Assembly (NCBI GenBank): GCA_013396635.1
Contig: WBMW01005106.1
Span: 1,018,585-1,082,584 of the forward strand
From: Penelope pileata
Lineage: Eukaryota > Chordata > Aves > Galliformes > Cracidae
Length of the DNA stretch: 64,000 bases
Direction: 5' to 3'
The notes under the pieces are model-generated. The model saw only the letters and a list, made by a program, of their open reading frames with translations. It was not told where the DNA came from and ran no database searches. Positions 12,701-26,500 of this stretch are shown here, piece by piece; position 1 is the first letter of the stretch; each line of letters starts with the position of its first letter. A program made the translations under genes and the position numbers.

Positions 12701-13899
12701 CTTTTTTTCAGTATCTGTGCTCTGGCAGACTACAAAAGTTGCACTGAAAACAACTCATGGTACATGAAACCACCGTCATGCCACCTATGCTAAATTTTGG
12801 TTATGTTCCATTCTCTAACATCAGTTCTCTTTTTGTGCACCTGCTATCATACCAAGAGCTGAAGATAAATGCCTAAAACAATATCACAGCAAAATATTCT
12901 GTATTTTGAGTTCTTTGTTGTTAGTAGCTCCCTCCAGTGTCATTCATGAATGAGGAGGTCATCATAATAGGCCTGAGATAAAAGCAGACCTTTTTATTCC
13001 TTTCTTAGAAATATAATCTGTATTTGTATACAGTAAAAGTGCTTTCAGTTTGAAGCTTGAGCCAGGAGTATAATTAGCAATCATGTGCTATGGACTAGAA
13101 AGCTAGAACATTGCATTCAAGAGCCCTAATTATTTACTAGTATCTTCTCTACTTTATTACTACTTGAAAATGTAATTCTTCCAGATGCTTCTGGGAGAAT
13201 GTGCACATACAGTAAACAGTATTTTAAAATCTTATGGTCTTCACTCAATAATCCATGAAAATTATAATGCCATGGGGAAAATACCTCTTCTTCAAATCTG
13301 AAGTGCTATTAGAAATGTTCATTTTTCATTATTGCACAAAAGATCTAGAAAGTTCAGGAAAGTTCAGAAAATTCATTCACTTACAATGAAATTATTGATC
13401 TATTTAAACTTAAATCATCCTTGTTGTAGCTCACAACTATGTTCTGAAGACAGGCTAGTCAAAATAACACCAAATAAGAGAATAATAAATCAGAATAACA
13501 CAAATAACTGGAGGTCATTTCCCCAACCTGTGAGTCAGGTAGTCCAATCATTCTGGAAGGCGAATGATGTGGAATGTGAAAGAGTGTTAAGGTTGAAGGG
13601 TTGCAGAATAACAAAGGAGACAGAGAACATACACCACGATAAAGAAAGAAGCAATTCCATCCAGCAGGAATAAACAGTTTCTAATCTGGGGAGGAATGTC
13701 TTCTAAGAAAGTAAATAAATTCCTTAATGGTAAGGAATAAATGAGATAGTTAAGATAGTAAAGGGCAATTGAGAGAGAAACTAAAGAACTTCCATGATTG
13801 GAGAAAAGGGAAATACACATCACTTTTAGCCTACAAAGTCCAGTATATTGTGCTCATTATTGTTTTTTTTCTTACTTCCCTAAAATTCTGTTAATATTA
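9799..13899. other. Non-coding stretch, inferred DLG2 intron
   Basis: AT-rich sequence without recognisable genes or transposons. It contains a two-copy tandem duplication at 11782-11831 and a long T tract ending in CAG at 12688-12711. The 113-codon frame at 13332-13673 has a low-complexity, intron-like composition and was not called. Confidence 0.6.
11782..11831. repeat. 25-base tandem duplication, two copies
   Basis: Units at 11782-11806 and 11807-11831 begin CTTATTAAAGA and end CAGTCT. They differ at two positions, so the duplication is fairly recent. Confidence 0.9.
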
Positions 13900-14142
13900 G
13901 GAGGCACTTCAAAATAATGAGACAAGGAAAAACTTTTTTTCTGAAAGAGTGGTCAGGCACTGGAATGGCCTGCCCAGAGAGGTGGTGGAGTCACCGTCCC
14001 TGGAGGTGTTCAAGAAATGTCTAGATGAGGTGCTAGGGGATATGGTTTGGTAGTTTAGTGGGAAATATTGGTGGTAGGAGGACCGTTGGACTAGATGATC
14101 TTGTTGGTCCTTTCCAACCTAGTGATTCTATGATTCTATGAA
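13900..14142 (+). mobile_element. CR1 LINE 3' fragment, sense orientation
   Basis: About 240 bases of the 3' end of a chicken-repeat-1 LINE. It shows the conserved end of ORF2 (GTGGTCAGGCACTGGAATGG, then TGCCCAGAGAGGTGGTGGAG), the GGACTAGATGATCTTGTTGG segment, the TCCTTTCCAACC motif and two copies of the ATTCTATG tail at 14127-14140. It is truncated at its 5' side, as usual for CR1, and encodes nothing functional. Confidence 0.95.
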
Positions 14143-17100
14143 GTCCTTTTGAAATCAGAATGACACAAAAGTAGGTAACATTTTCCTGCACGTCATGGAA
14201 GCATTCAGAAGTTGTATTCTGGTATCTAGATCACAGGCTAAAATAAGAGCATTATTGTGGCTGGTCAGTGAGGACTCTGATCTAAATTTGATTTAGAGTG
14301 AATATTGAAAGCGGTATTTTAGATTACCTGAGAAACAACAGATAAGCTTATCATACCCACATTAGTGCTGAATTTATTGGAATTGAACTAGTCTCCTGGT
14401 GACTTTGTTACATGGGGCTGTTGGTCAAGTGTCTTCCTTCAGAAGATCTATCTGGAGTAGTAGGAGCTGAGGGTTTAGGTCAGCTTCATGCATACATAAA
14501 GCCAACCGAGAACGAAGTTGTATCCATCTTCCTGAGCACATATCAGCCCACAGCCCATACCGTACTATCAAACTGGTTAATCTTTTCTTCACCCCTCCAG
14601 TTAGAAGTGCAGGCACAACTACACTGGTGTTGTTGTCTGCATACCCAGTGCTGAATCTATGGACTGTTTTTTGCCAATTACTTTGGCCACTTTGCTAAAC
14701 ATGTTGCCACTTTTTTCTCTTCAATACAAATTTCCATTACTGCTTTTTTTTCCTCTGGACAAATTGAGATTTATATCAAGGAATCTAGGTGCTGTGGTGA
14801 TGGGTTTATGGAAGTGTATAGCTAACTAGTTAACTATGTTTTATACTCTTCCTCTGTTACTTTTTATTCATAAAAGTGTACTTCTCGGAATAGCTTCAAG
14901 TTTGATTTCAAAGGACGAAAGAATTTCAAGCAAATGTCTAGTCTGTATCCAAACCCTCACAATAAATCAGAATATTTTCTTCAGACTCTGAATGTTCATA
15001 GTGCTAGCATGATTTATTTATCTGGAACTGCAAGGTTGCAGCTTTCTGAAAGAGTTTTCATTTTGTCTGAGGTCCATAAAATGAACAAGATTGCTTCCAC
15101 AGGTTCAGTGAAAGCTTGTGCTTTAGAGATTCACAAGACTTCAAAGTCAAGAGGTTTTTTGTTAATTGATAACTCTGCTCCATCATTAAGTCATGCTTCA
15201 ACGATTGTGTCAAAAACTTGCCCATAAGAAGGGGAGTCGAAGGCATGGAGCTAGGAGAAAAGAGATTGTGGAAGCTCTCATATATATTATGCAAGTGAGT
15301 TCAGTGGAACCAAAGTCAAAAGTAGGGAGGGTTAGCTATATCCACGCATATGAAATCTTGTTGTCATTACATGATAATGACCTAGCAGTGGTTGGCGTTT
15401 ACCCTCTGGTGAAGGTCAAGATGAACTAAATTGTCTCATATTGATCACTAGGTCAATTAGCTCCTTCCCAAGTTCTACTGTTTCCTGTTCTTTTCAGGAG
15501 GCCATCTCGCTTTGTGGTCAGCTATCTGCTCTCTTTGTTGTCCAGAGATCATGTCTAAAGAGCTTTTGGTGAATGCATGGGTCAGAAACCTCTCAGATTA
15601 CTGTTGGAGCTGATATTCTATTTCTGTCGTAGGTCTCTGAGAATCCATAACCTGAATTAATGTGAATTTTGATGGTGCTGGAATGCATCTCTGAAACACC
15701 ATCAGCTTTGAGTGGGCCCAATACTTTCACCCTAGCTTAATAGAAACATCATATGGGTAAATGAATGCACAGCAGTGTCTACCCAAGGCTGATTGGGACT
15801 TTTACAAGAAAGAAGACAAGTTTCCATAAGCTGCTCTTAGTGCCTGTATACTTGGGCTAGACATTCCTGTAAAAAATGAGAAATTTATTGAAGGGGAATA
15901 GATTAATGGAGTATGGTGACCACAAGAAAATGAGAAGATAGATTCAAGCCCTCAGGAGACTGAGGAAGGACAAGACAAGCAGAACGTGAGAACACAGGGT
16001 GATGGCCAGGGATGGTAAATTCACTGCTGTGACAGAGAAAGACAAGAATTCAAAGGGTGAAGGCCTCCAGGAAAACCTCCACTGCAGAGTCTTGGTCCTA
16101 TTGTTGATACATTAGTATCCGTGAACTCTAGTAGAAAAGTGTATGCCCTCATCACTGCCACTTCATCTGGTCCACATTGAAAATGGCCTTCTCTTCATAC
16201 CCTGTCTCTTTTTGCACAAGCAGTAGAGCACAGTGGTATGGCTCTACGGACTCTACCCGTGATGATGAACTGGGGAGGAGGGAAGTTCAGTATGTTAACA
16301 TCTGAAATCATTATTTCCTTTTTAAAATTTCCAGATCTTTGTGAAGGTGATACTGTGGAGATAGTGAAAACATCAGTGAGAATTCAGATCAAAGTGCCAA
16401 AACAGCTTAACCAACAAATTTGATTTTGACAATTTTTTTTTTTAATGCATAACTTTGGAACTTGAAGCATGTGGAACAAAGGTACTTGCCACTGCTGAAT
16501 TTTCTGTACAGCTTGGCAGTTATACAATGACCTGGCACTGAGGCAGTGCAGATCTGCTCTTACTGGTAGGTTGACGTGGAGGAGAATCTTAGACATTCAT
16601 TTGGTTATGGACAAAATCTCATACCTCTGAGTGGGTCTGGTTTTCATACGGTTACTCTCAGGTATTTCTGTTTTTTAGTGATTAATGTGAATCTGGATCA
16701 GTCTCAATCCAGAATTTCCCACTTGGGTTTAAAGAAAATTACTTTGTTACATGAGAGGCAGAGCATGCCTTTGTCCATCCAGTGTCTGAAGTTTGTTTGA
16801 CCTGCATCCCTGTGAGACCCAGCATTTGCTCTGAACGTTCTCTTTGCTGTTGCCATACAGCTTTATCTTTTTTAGTTGTGTGTGTCTGCAGCAAAGTTTT
16901 GTAATATACTGTGCAATTTCTTGATGGATCTTGCAATCTCCTCTGCCTTTCTGCTTCTGGCAGAGTAGCACTTTCTTTGATCCTGGTGGGTCACTAATTA
17001 CACCCCAAACTGTCTAAATGCCAGCTGTGCAGGCAGGGATGGTTTGCAGGGATTTTTCTAGAGAAGTGAGGATAGGTGACTCTCCAGGGCCCATAAGAGG

Positions 17101-19803
17101 ATGCAGAATAAGGAGGGTTTCAGGACTTTGCTGTCACAGGGATGTGATTTAAAAGCTTTCTGTTCTCCTCCATGAATATAAAAGTGAATTTCCAGACTCT
17201 CCCAAGGAAAGAGGGGGCTCTGATTCATCACTGGTCTGATGCTTTGTGATCCTGACTAGGTTTTTTGCGTGCTTTGCTGTCCAACTAGGCGCAGACAGGA
17301 GATTCACGTGTGCTGGAATATACATCAGGGCTTTATTTTCTTTCTTACTCTATTCATGATCTGAGCAGACGCTAAGAGTTTTGTACACCATAAATGAACA
17401 AAAACAGTGAGCAACTATTTTCTGGCCCTGACCCAATCTACCACAACATAGTTTGCATGCATACAGCCAAACTCTCTTTCCTTCCTGACACACAATGGCT
17501 GCAACCAGGCTGCCTGTACTGGAAGTGGTCTGTGACCCATACTAGCACCCATATCATGCCCATGCTGTGCTTGGGTGAACCCAAGCCAGACCAAGGGAGC
17601 ATTTAGCATTTGAACAGTGTGCATGAGCATATGTGGGCCTGATTCCCATTTAAATATCTAGTAAAAGCTAAATAAAATAGCTTAGGTCTGCCAGCTGTGG
17701 AGTCATATCAACATATCCCATATTGACAAACCCTTCATGTACATTCTTTCCTTTTTCACAAGTTTTAGATAATCCTGCCTAGTCCTAAATCAGCAGAAGT
17801 GACTCTGCGCTCATACTACAGAAACTACTTTGTTATCTGATATCAGTGATGCTATTTGTGATTGACTAAGTTCTGATTCTCTGTTACCATAAGTCATCCA
17901 CTAAAGCTCCTGAGTGTACTGGAGTTAATATCAGCCACTAGTTCTCTGAAGTACACTCTTTGGAGTTTTTCACACTTTTTGTCTTTCTGTGTTGCTACTT
18001 CCACCAGACTGATGCAGAATAAAGGCTAGAAACAAGGTTGAAATGGGAAAGAATATTAAAGAGATGTCCTCATTTCATTATGGATTAAATCTCAGGTCCA
18101 GGCAAGCTTATGTTTCTCTGGATTATGTTTAATGTTTAATATGAATATATTTAAATTATTGCCAAAGTAGCAAAAGCTCTAGCTTATGCTGTACAAATGA
18201 AAGTATTCCACATGAAAAAAAAAAAAAAAGGGAAATGCAGAATAAGGTATAATTATTACTTTCCTTACAGAAAGAAAAGTCCTTTTGAGGACTTTGTCTA
18301 CTTTGATATGAATTTCTACTTTTTTTAATAAATAAAGTTAGTTTTGCATTTAGTTTTTAAATGGAAGGAGAATCTAAAATGCAGAAATATAATTTTGTGC
18401 ATTATAACAGTAAACATCTCAGTATTATGTCCTAAATGTGAAATGTAAATGTCTTTCAAGCTGAAATCGATAAAGGTTTAGCAAGAAAATCCTTGCTGTC
18501 TCAGCAGAGGGGTTGGAAATTTTGCCTGAAGTGCTCTTTCAGCCACATGTACTCAAATAGAAAGTGAATGTTTCTCCTGCTACCACATTTGGTGGTCGTG
18601 TACATACTCAGTGCTCCCTTGGGAGTCAGAATGTCAATGTTCAAAGTGACAAGCTTCCAGTTTCTGGTAAGAAAATCAGCATTGGAGACTTTGACAACTT
18701 GTGTGCACAAGGAGTATGGTTTTGAATATTAAGAGTGGCAGAAAGCTCAGTTGACTCAGTAATCAGTGGCTGACATGGTGTGGAGGTCTTCCTCCTCCTG
18801 AAGGACAACTGTGAGTTGTGCAGTTGCTTTCAGATGGCTGCAGGCTCACTTGGCTACATTCCCTGCTTCTGTAAAAGGCAGAAAGTCAGTAAAATCGATG
18901 GTACAGCCTCATTTTACATCAGTAAGCAGGTTCCCTCCTACACCCTGTCTTCATTCTGATTTCTGGGAATCTCTCCACAATCGTGTCACAAAGGTAATGG
19001 GACATAGGTCATTTGGCTGAGCTGATCTTGAGATCTATTCTGTTGGTAGAGGAAAAGGGGAAATTTCTTAAAGTGGATATGACTTTCAGAGACTCATCAG
19101 CCACCAAAAATAATTTGATGGCTGCTTATTGTTTGATTTCACAAATCTTTAGGGCAGCTGGGCCCTTTCATGTGCAGACTCTCCTATCTGAAATCCTCTG
19201 GCACCTACTGAAGCTACCTCATAATAAACATTCTAAAATATTAACCACAGCAAACAAACTTACAAATAACAATGTTTATGTTTGGAAGAGGGAGAATTAT
19301 GGAGAACTGGATGATTTAATACAGAAATTAAGGAAAATGCTGTTCCATGGGACAGAAGTTTGGGTGTAAGATCGCCTTTCTTTGCATACTGGAAGCAGAC
19401 AGCCTGATTCAGTATATGTTGAAATCTGGAGGCAGAATAGTCAGGGATGGTGAATGAGAATGTTTCTGGGGGTGGCAGCGAGGCAGCAGCATTCAGAGGA
19501 AACGTTACCATGGCATTCGCAGGCTGATGTGAACATATAGTTGATATAGAAGAAGGAAAACTCTGAAAACAGTGCCAGGATATGGACAAAAAAAGCAAGA
19601 GGACACTGAAATCTCTCATTATCCACAAGTGGCATTCTGCCTGCATGTGTTAGCAGTTTTCTTTTCCTTCACTGCAGCTTTTGTGTAACCCATTCTGACA
19701 GCAATGCTCAAGCATGTTGCTCTCTCCCATTTGTAATTCATGTTAGTTATAACTTTGCTAAAACTTCTCAAAATGATGCCTTTTTTGGTGAACCTTTTTT
19801 GCC

Positions 19804-19829
19804 TTAATGTGAACTATGGTTCACATTAA
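19804..19829. repeat. Perfect 11-bp inverted repeat (hairpin)
   Basis: TTAATGTGAAC at 19804-19814 is exactly complementary to GTTCACATTAA at 19819-19829, separated by a four-base loop, TATG. No U run follows and no longer stem extends outward. Confidence 0.9.
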
Positions 19830-20825
19830 ACTTTTAGTCATTACTGTGATGTGTTCATTTCTCAGGGCCAGGAACCTAGTGATGTCAGATATTGTATTGC
19901 ATGAGGCTTTGATTTTATATGCATCCCTAATATAGCTCTGGATGACAATGTAGTCTAATACTGCATCTTATGGGATGACAATGATGTTGTGAGATAGCAT
20001 CTCTCCAGAGAGATACTCAGCTGAAACCCCTTGCTCAGGCCACTTCTGTAGCAGTTGAAGAAACATGCCAACTTGCTTTTGTTGAGTTTCTCTTGTATAT
20101 ATTACTGTAAAGTTCCCAAGACAAGTACTGTGCCTTCATTGCATATCGGGACCTGTTTGTGCAGTGCCTGCCACAAAGGACATCTTCTGTCATTGGGAAC
20201 TTTGGCTGCTGCAAGAATACAAATAACCATCATTACTGGTTATCATAATAATGGTAATGCTTCTGGAGTTCTTGGAGAAAAATTGGTAATATATTTGTCA
20301 TCCTGGGTAATATTCCCATCTCAGTTAAAACATCTGTTAAGGCCTAGGCTTGGGTGTTAGCTGTTAATGAGTACTTTGTAACTAAGAATCCCTCATAAAT
20401 ATATGTAGCAAGTTGGATTATTCTGAACGTGTCTAGCACTATAAGAATCATGTTTTCTTAATGGCAAGACTAAAATGTAACGTTTGTAAATCTGTTTATA
20501 TGAAAAACATGCAGGTTAAGGAATCATTGAGAATGCTGTGACTTGAGAACTACAGGTTTATCACTGATTCCAATAAAGTTATGGAAAGTGCATTAAACTA
20601 AATATGCAAAATGCTATGTGCTAGAATGATCCTGAAATATACGCCAGAGCATGTCATTCCCACACACTGAGCTTTCATATTTCAGTGTTAAGGTATATTT
20701 TGTCATATCCATAAATAGGTCACATATTTTCTTGCAGAAGTCATAAAATTTGCACCTCAGGTAATGTTACTAAGATAATCATTCCTATCTGAAGGTTCTT
20801 ATCGTGTGAAATTGTTCCTTAGGGT

Positions 20826-20853
20826 GAAAAGAAAACAAAACAAAACAAAAAAA
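20826..20853. repeat. (AAAAC)n simple repeat
   Basis: Imperfect AAAAC units ending in an A run. Confidence 0.85.
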
Positions 20854-22520
20854 CGCCTGAGATTTCATGGTCATTAGATTGATGCATCTTAGTATTTCTA
20901 GTTTTGATTAACAATTTTAAGAAGGTTGGAACATACGAATATTTCTGGTATTTTTAGTGACTGCAGTGATCTTTGTTAAAACCTGTCCAACAGTGTCATC
21001 ACTGTTATATATGATTTAGCTGAAAATTCTTTATCTGGCCGTGAAACAAGATCCTTTAAGAGGTTGTATAAGCATTTCAGCAACTTGCTAGTCTAACTAT
21101 ATATAAAACTGCTCAATTATATAAAATATTTATCATATAGGAATAATAAGCTCTTTTCTCAAGACTGGGAAAAACAGGATGTTTTAGCTGTTAGATGTGT
21201 TTGGGCCCTCTGGGATACAAGCACTCTGTTTACAGGAGTCTCCTATTGGCCCATCAGAGCTGCATTTCAAGGTTAGATTCAATACAAGAAAAAAAGGCAA
21301 GTGTTGAATTCGAGATCCTGTTGAATTAAAATTCTCCAATGTATCCTACCAGAAAAGGGAGAATATTTTTGATAACTACAGCCATACAAGATCTTTGTCC
21401 AACTACTAAGATGTCTCAAATCAATCAGGAATTCTTCCTAATTAAACAAAACCAACATCTACCGAACAACAATAAAAAGGTGAAAAGGTCAAAGGCAAAG
21501 AAGATTACTGTTTTTTAAATGGCATAAAAATAGTTCCAGGTAGTTAATTTTGGTCTTTTGCACTGAAACAGCCTTGGAAACATTTTGATGTAATTGTAAT
21601 GGGAATTATAATGGTTATCCGTTGGTCACCTGGCCTAGATGGAAACTTCTTTGAAGAAGAGAATCATTTATTAATGAGGAAGAAAAAGTAGTTTCTGCAT
21701 AAAATAAAACCAGCTTTCTGCTCTTATATTTGTGATAGTGAAGTCACTAGGCAGCTAACAGCCTTTCCCTCTCTGACCCTCAGTTTTATATACATACATA
21801 AAATTACAATGAAAGATATCAGGCAACTTAATTAGTTAATGTTTATAAATCTCTTTCAAGATGAAAAGAAGTCTCTAAGTGGTGTGCATTATTAATGGAT
21901 ATTAATGTTTTTTGAGAAACTAGAAGTTGAATTTGGCTCCTTCACTAGTGTGCATAAATAAACATTTTTCTTAGTTGAATGCATTTGTTAATTGGCTGTG
22001 CAATTTTTTTTATTGTTTCAATTTACATGCTCTTTGAAAGCTTCAGCTTTGTCAGCTAGCAGTAAGTAAATATGTCATTGTTAATGTATAACAGGCAGTC
22101 AGAAAATTCTAGGGATGAACACCATCATAGTATCTTGTCTAGCTTAGATTGTTTAGATCTGGGCTTAGTAAAGTTTCCAATAGAGCAGTATGGAAAGCAA
22201 AGGGTAGATATTCAGATGAAATAGAATCATATGTCAATAGCCATACTTGATTCAGAAACTGGAGGGGAAAAATCATTCCTCAAAGTGCTTAAAAGTAGAT
22301 GTCTCCATTGTTTCCACAGTTATATTAAAGAGCTTGAATGAACTTTTTGAGAACCCTTATGAAAGAATTCAGAATTAGGAATAGTTCCCAAGTAGGACTT
22401 ATATCTAGCATAGATAAATGTTACATTGGAAGAGCTTTGAGATTGTATCTTCCTTTCTCATTCTTCTTACCACTGAGTTTATGTATTGTCGCTTCTCCTG
22501 TGTAGTGTTCCAAGGTCTGC

Positions 22521-23548
22521 AAATCATAGAATCATAGAATGGCTTAGGGTGGAAGGGACCTTAAAGATTCCAACTCCTCTGCTGTGGGCAGGGTTGTCAC
22601 CTGCTAGTGCAAGCTGCCCAGGGCCACATCGAGCTTGGCCTTGGGCGTTTCCAGGGATAAGGCATCCACAGCTTCGCTGTGCAGCCTGTGCCAGGACCGC
22701 ACCACCCTCTGAGTGAAGTTTTTCTTGCCAATATCTAATCTAAAACTCCCCTCTTTCTGTTTAAAACCATTCCCCTTGCCCTATCACTATCAGACCATGT
22801 AAAAATCTGGTCTCCCTCCTGTTTAAGTACTCCCTCCCTTCAAGTACTGGAAGGCCACAATGAGCTCTCCTCGGAGCCTTCTCTTCTCCAGGCTGAACAA
22901 CCCCATCTCCCTCAGCCTTTCTTCATAAGACAGATGCTCCAGGCCTCTGATCGTCTTCACAACCCTCCTCTGGACTTGCTCCAACAACTCCATGTCTTTC
23001 TTGTACTGAGGGTCTGGGTAAGGATGTGGTGTGGGGTCACGTAAAAAGCCTTGCACAAGTCCAGGTAGATTACATCAGTTGCATTTCCTTTGTCCACTGA
23101 TGCTGTCACTCCGTCATAGAAGGCCACCAAACTGGTCAGGCACAATCTTCCCAAGGTGAAGCCATGCTGGGTGTCTCAGGTCACTTCCTTGTCTCACATG
23201 TACCTGAACATATCTTCTAGGAGAATCTCTTCCATGAGTTTCCCAAGTACAGATGTGAGGCTCACTGGCCTGTAGTTCCCCGGGTCTTCCTTTCTACTCT
23301 TCTTAAAAATGGAAGTGATGTTCTCAGTTTTCCAGTCACCAGAGACTTTACCTGACAGCCATGACTTTTCAAATGATGGAGAGTGGCTTGGCAACCGCAC
23401 CAGCCAGTTCCTTGAGGACCCTGGCACGCATATCATCAGGCCCCAAAGACTTGTACACATTCAGTCTCATCAGGTGGTCTTGAACTTGCTCTTTGATTAC
23501 AGTGGGAGGGAGTGAAGACTGAGGCAAAGTACTTGTTGAGTACAAATG
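22521..23548 (-). mobile_element. CR1 LINE fragment, antisense, ~1 kb, internally deleted
   Basis: The largest clear CR1 copy. The 3' tail lies at the low-coordinate end (ATCATAGAATCATAGAATGG at 22523-22542), followed by 3' UTR and reverse-transcriptase ORF2 sequence up to about 23548. Read on the minus strand, the retained RT pieces include DPGNYRPVSLTSVLGKLMEE near 23290-23230, then DVIYLDLCKAFYVTPHHILT near 23080-23022, then KKDMELLEQVQRRV. Between the last two, around 23005-23015, well over a hundred residues of RT expected in this family (including the FADD box) are missing, so an internal deletion has joined them out of frame. Motif A reads AFY where the family usually has AFD. Stops and frameshifts make it non-functional. 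Confidence 0.95.
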
Positions 23549-26500
23549 GGAAAACTTAGTTTCTAGGAGCTGAGTTCAAAAATCTTTTGGCAACTTCCAC
23601 CTGATCCACCTTCTGGGCATTGATATAAAACATTGCTAGGGCTTCACAAATATCCAGTGATATGTCACAGGCTGGCCAGCTCCGTCTAGAGGATGGTTTT
23701 TTGCTTTTGAAAGCAAAGTGACCCATGCATTGGCTTTCTGATAGACAATAACTCATCTGTCACTGAAGACCGGTGGCAGGTGTATGAAAGGGAGACGAAA
23801 TGCGAGTATTCCTTTATCCTGAAGAAAGTAGATGCAACTGAACAACATCTGGTTTAAACTCTATGCATACGACATACAATATCTATGAGAGCCTCACTGA
23901 GGCCTGAGATACGGGAGCACAAAGATTGTAGCATTCCATCAGCCACCAGTGAGACGTTGTGTCCCAAGTGATAGTCATGAGGGATGTGATCAAAGATGCC
24001 CTGTATTCCCTCTTGGAAGACTCAGGGCTCTTTTCTTGGTTTTAAAGTTTTTTTTTTTTTTGTTATTATTATTATTTTTTCATATATATATGACTGAAAT
24101 GCCAAGGAGTCTCCTTTTTCTCCATTGAGAATTGGCATATATTAGTTTATGAATATTTTAAGTGGAAGAATTGTGCTTCCACCCATGGGTAGGTTTTAGT
24201 TAAGTTTCAAATAACTTGATGCATTTTAAGGAAAAAGTTTTTTTGTTTGCTGTAAGAAATTTGCTTGCGTTCTTTCTGCACTTTAGTTTTGTGACTGAGC
24301 AAGGATGACTGAGAGGTCTTTATTTTTGGACTTGAGACAAAGTTTAAGCTTAATCTCTGTGCTTAATGGAGGTGTTGGGTTTAAGAAAGACCTTTAAGAA
24401 AGATACTTCCTAAAATGAAGATGAAAATACAAATGCCTGGTCTAGAAGCTTGAAAAAAATACATGGATATTATAAGTGATAACAAGTAAAATGGTCAGAA
24501 CAGTGAACATTGTGACTGCACGGCTATAGGAGTACGATCCAAGGCAGAGAGAGGAACTGCCAAGCCAGTGCTCTTTAGTGATGCACAAGTTTAATCCAAA
24601 GTTCCTGCCTATTGCTCTCTCCAGCTGCAGTTCCTGTCCCACCAGTACAAACTGGGAGCTGCAACATGCTTGCACTGTTTTGAAAAACCCTTCGATTTTA
24701 AGCAGAGATTTTAATGGGAAGTGTGAACTGTGGAGTGCCTATGGCAATGTGGCAAAACTTAAGAATACAAATCAGTTTTTTGCTCCATCATTTTGTGTGG
24801 AGCTTCTTGGACTCCCTGCATTCCCCCAGGAGCAGTGTGCACATGGCAAGCAGAATATTTGAACTAGGTTGTGCACTGAAAACTGGATGGAGTGAGTGAT
24901 TCATGGAGCATTCTGCTCTCCCCCATGAATAACAGAAACAGAAAAGCCTCCCCCAATAGAGAGCTATTGTCATCAGGGGAACAAGAGGCACCACTACCAT
25001 TCCCACCCTCCCTTTTTGCCCTCTTCCAATGCGAACTCTAACAGATTTGCAGCTTATTACCACAGGTATCCTTGCCCACTTTTAATTGCATCACTACCAT
25101 CTTCTCTGCTCCTGTTCTCAGTCACTGAATTTTGGCATTTTTCCTCTCCTTTACAGACTTCCTCCTACCTTCTCTCCTGTGGTGTCTCACCCACCTTTCT
25201 TTAGAGAGAGAAATGAGATTTTGAATTAATTTCCTTTAGCAAGCAGGAAAAAAAATCATATGTGTAGATTATAATGCTAGAATTCTATTCAATATTTTAT
25301 TCTCTTGTACACTGTAAGAGCTAGGATATCATGAACCTTCACATCGCCTACGAATATTCACTGGGCCAACGAGCACATGGGCTCTGGCTTCTTGCTTTCC
25401 TCTTTCATGTTTGTTTTCCAGTTAGTCTAGCAAATATCCTTTCTAACAGGAATCTATAAGAAATACAATATTTTTTTGAAGATTACTGGGTTTCTCATTT
25501 GGTATCTAATCACAGGAGTAAAACTTACCTTGTCTGAAAACAGAAACAGATATTGTCAGAATTAACTCCTGTTCCTGAAAGCTGGAATACAAAAGATTCA
25601 CAAAAATCTGCTCCTAACTCTTTGCAGGTTAAACTAATATTAGCACAAAATATTCATTGTATAATTGCTCTAGAGCAAATAATTTGGAGATGTGTGCAAT
25701 CTGTGTGTGGACAGATTCAATAAAACAGACTTTGATTAGTTGCTAATTTAATTAATTAGTTGTCAAATAAGTTATTTGCTACCAAATTGCAGCCTGTCCA
25801 CAACAGACAGCTTTGAATTTGCTGCTATTCTTCTCACAAGAAGTTCTTGTTAACATATGCTACTGCTTGGAAGAGGTTGTACACAGTTGCGGGCATTGAT
25901 AAAGTCAATGACAATTCTAACTGAGGTAGCTCAAAACTTCAGATAGAGTGTTTTTTTCATTAATTTTGTCTATGATGTAACACCATGAAGGAGAGGCTAA
26001 TAAATGAATCCTTTAAATGATGTTGCAGTATTTGCCATATCTGGCCTACTCTGTGGTTCACTTCTACCCCGTTACAAAAACGATGTGGAAGAAGTGATTC
26101 TAACAATGGTATTTGATAACTAAACCTTGACTAATCATTTTTTTTTAGGCATATTAACATTTGTAGGATTGTGCAGATGTACACCATAGCCTACTTACAA
26201 CGTCTGTTTAAACCCTTGATTACACAGCAGAATGGTTTATTCAGTCTTGTGCCTCTCTGTGCTACAAGTTGCCTTGGCTGCTTGGAGGCCCCTAGGGAGT
26301 ATGTCATTGCAGGGGAGGGGGAAGCTCAACCAATACTGAATTTTCTTAGTGCCACTTTCTGCCTCTGGTATGGGACATGTTAGGGCTGAAATGAGCTGCA
26401 GAGATCAGAATGATTACATTTCAGTTTCTGGGTGAATATTTTCTGACAGCACACTGGACAGCAGGGAGGCACAGTCCTGTGTGTATGTTGTAGTCAAGGA

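Larger units (their letters stand above)
14143..22520. other. Non-coding stretch, inferred DLG2 intron
   Basis: No gene or recognisable transposon. Small elements are an A run at 18215-18229, a perfect 11-base-pair hairpin at 19804-19829 and an AAAAC-type repeat at 20826-20853. Several frames of 60-128 codons (for example 19013-19369 on + and 19260-19646 on -) overlap each other on opposite strands and have no protein-like motifs. The block around 21950-22080 contains AT-rich, homeodomain-type motifs and could be a conserved non-coding element, but this cannot be shown from one sequence. Confidence 0.6.

Noticed and set aside
19013..19369. 118-codon + strand frame as a gene
   Set aside because: Frames up to roughly 150 codons are expected by chance in 64 kb of six-frame AT-rich sequence. 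The opposite strand is also open here, and no motif or splice signal supports it.
22486..22716. + strand frame over the CR1 tail
   Set aside because: Antisense to the CR1 element and begins in its 3' tail.
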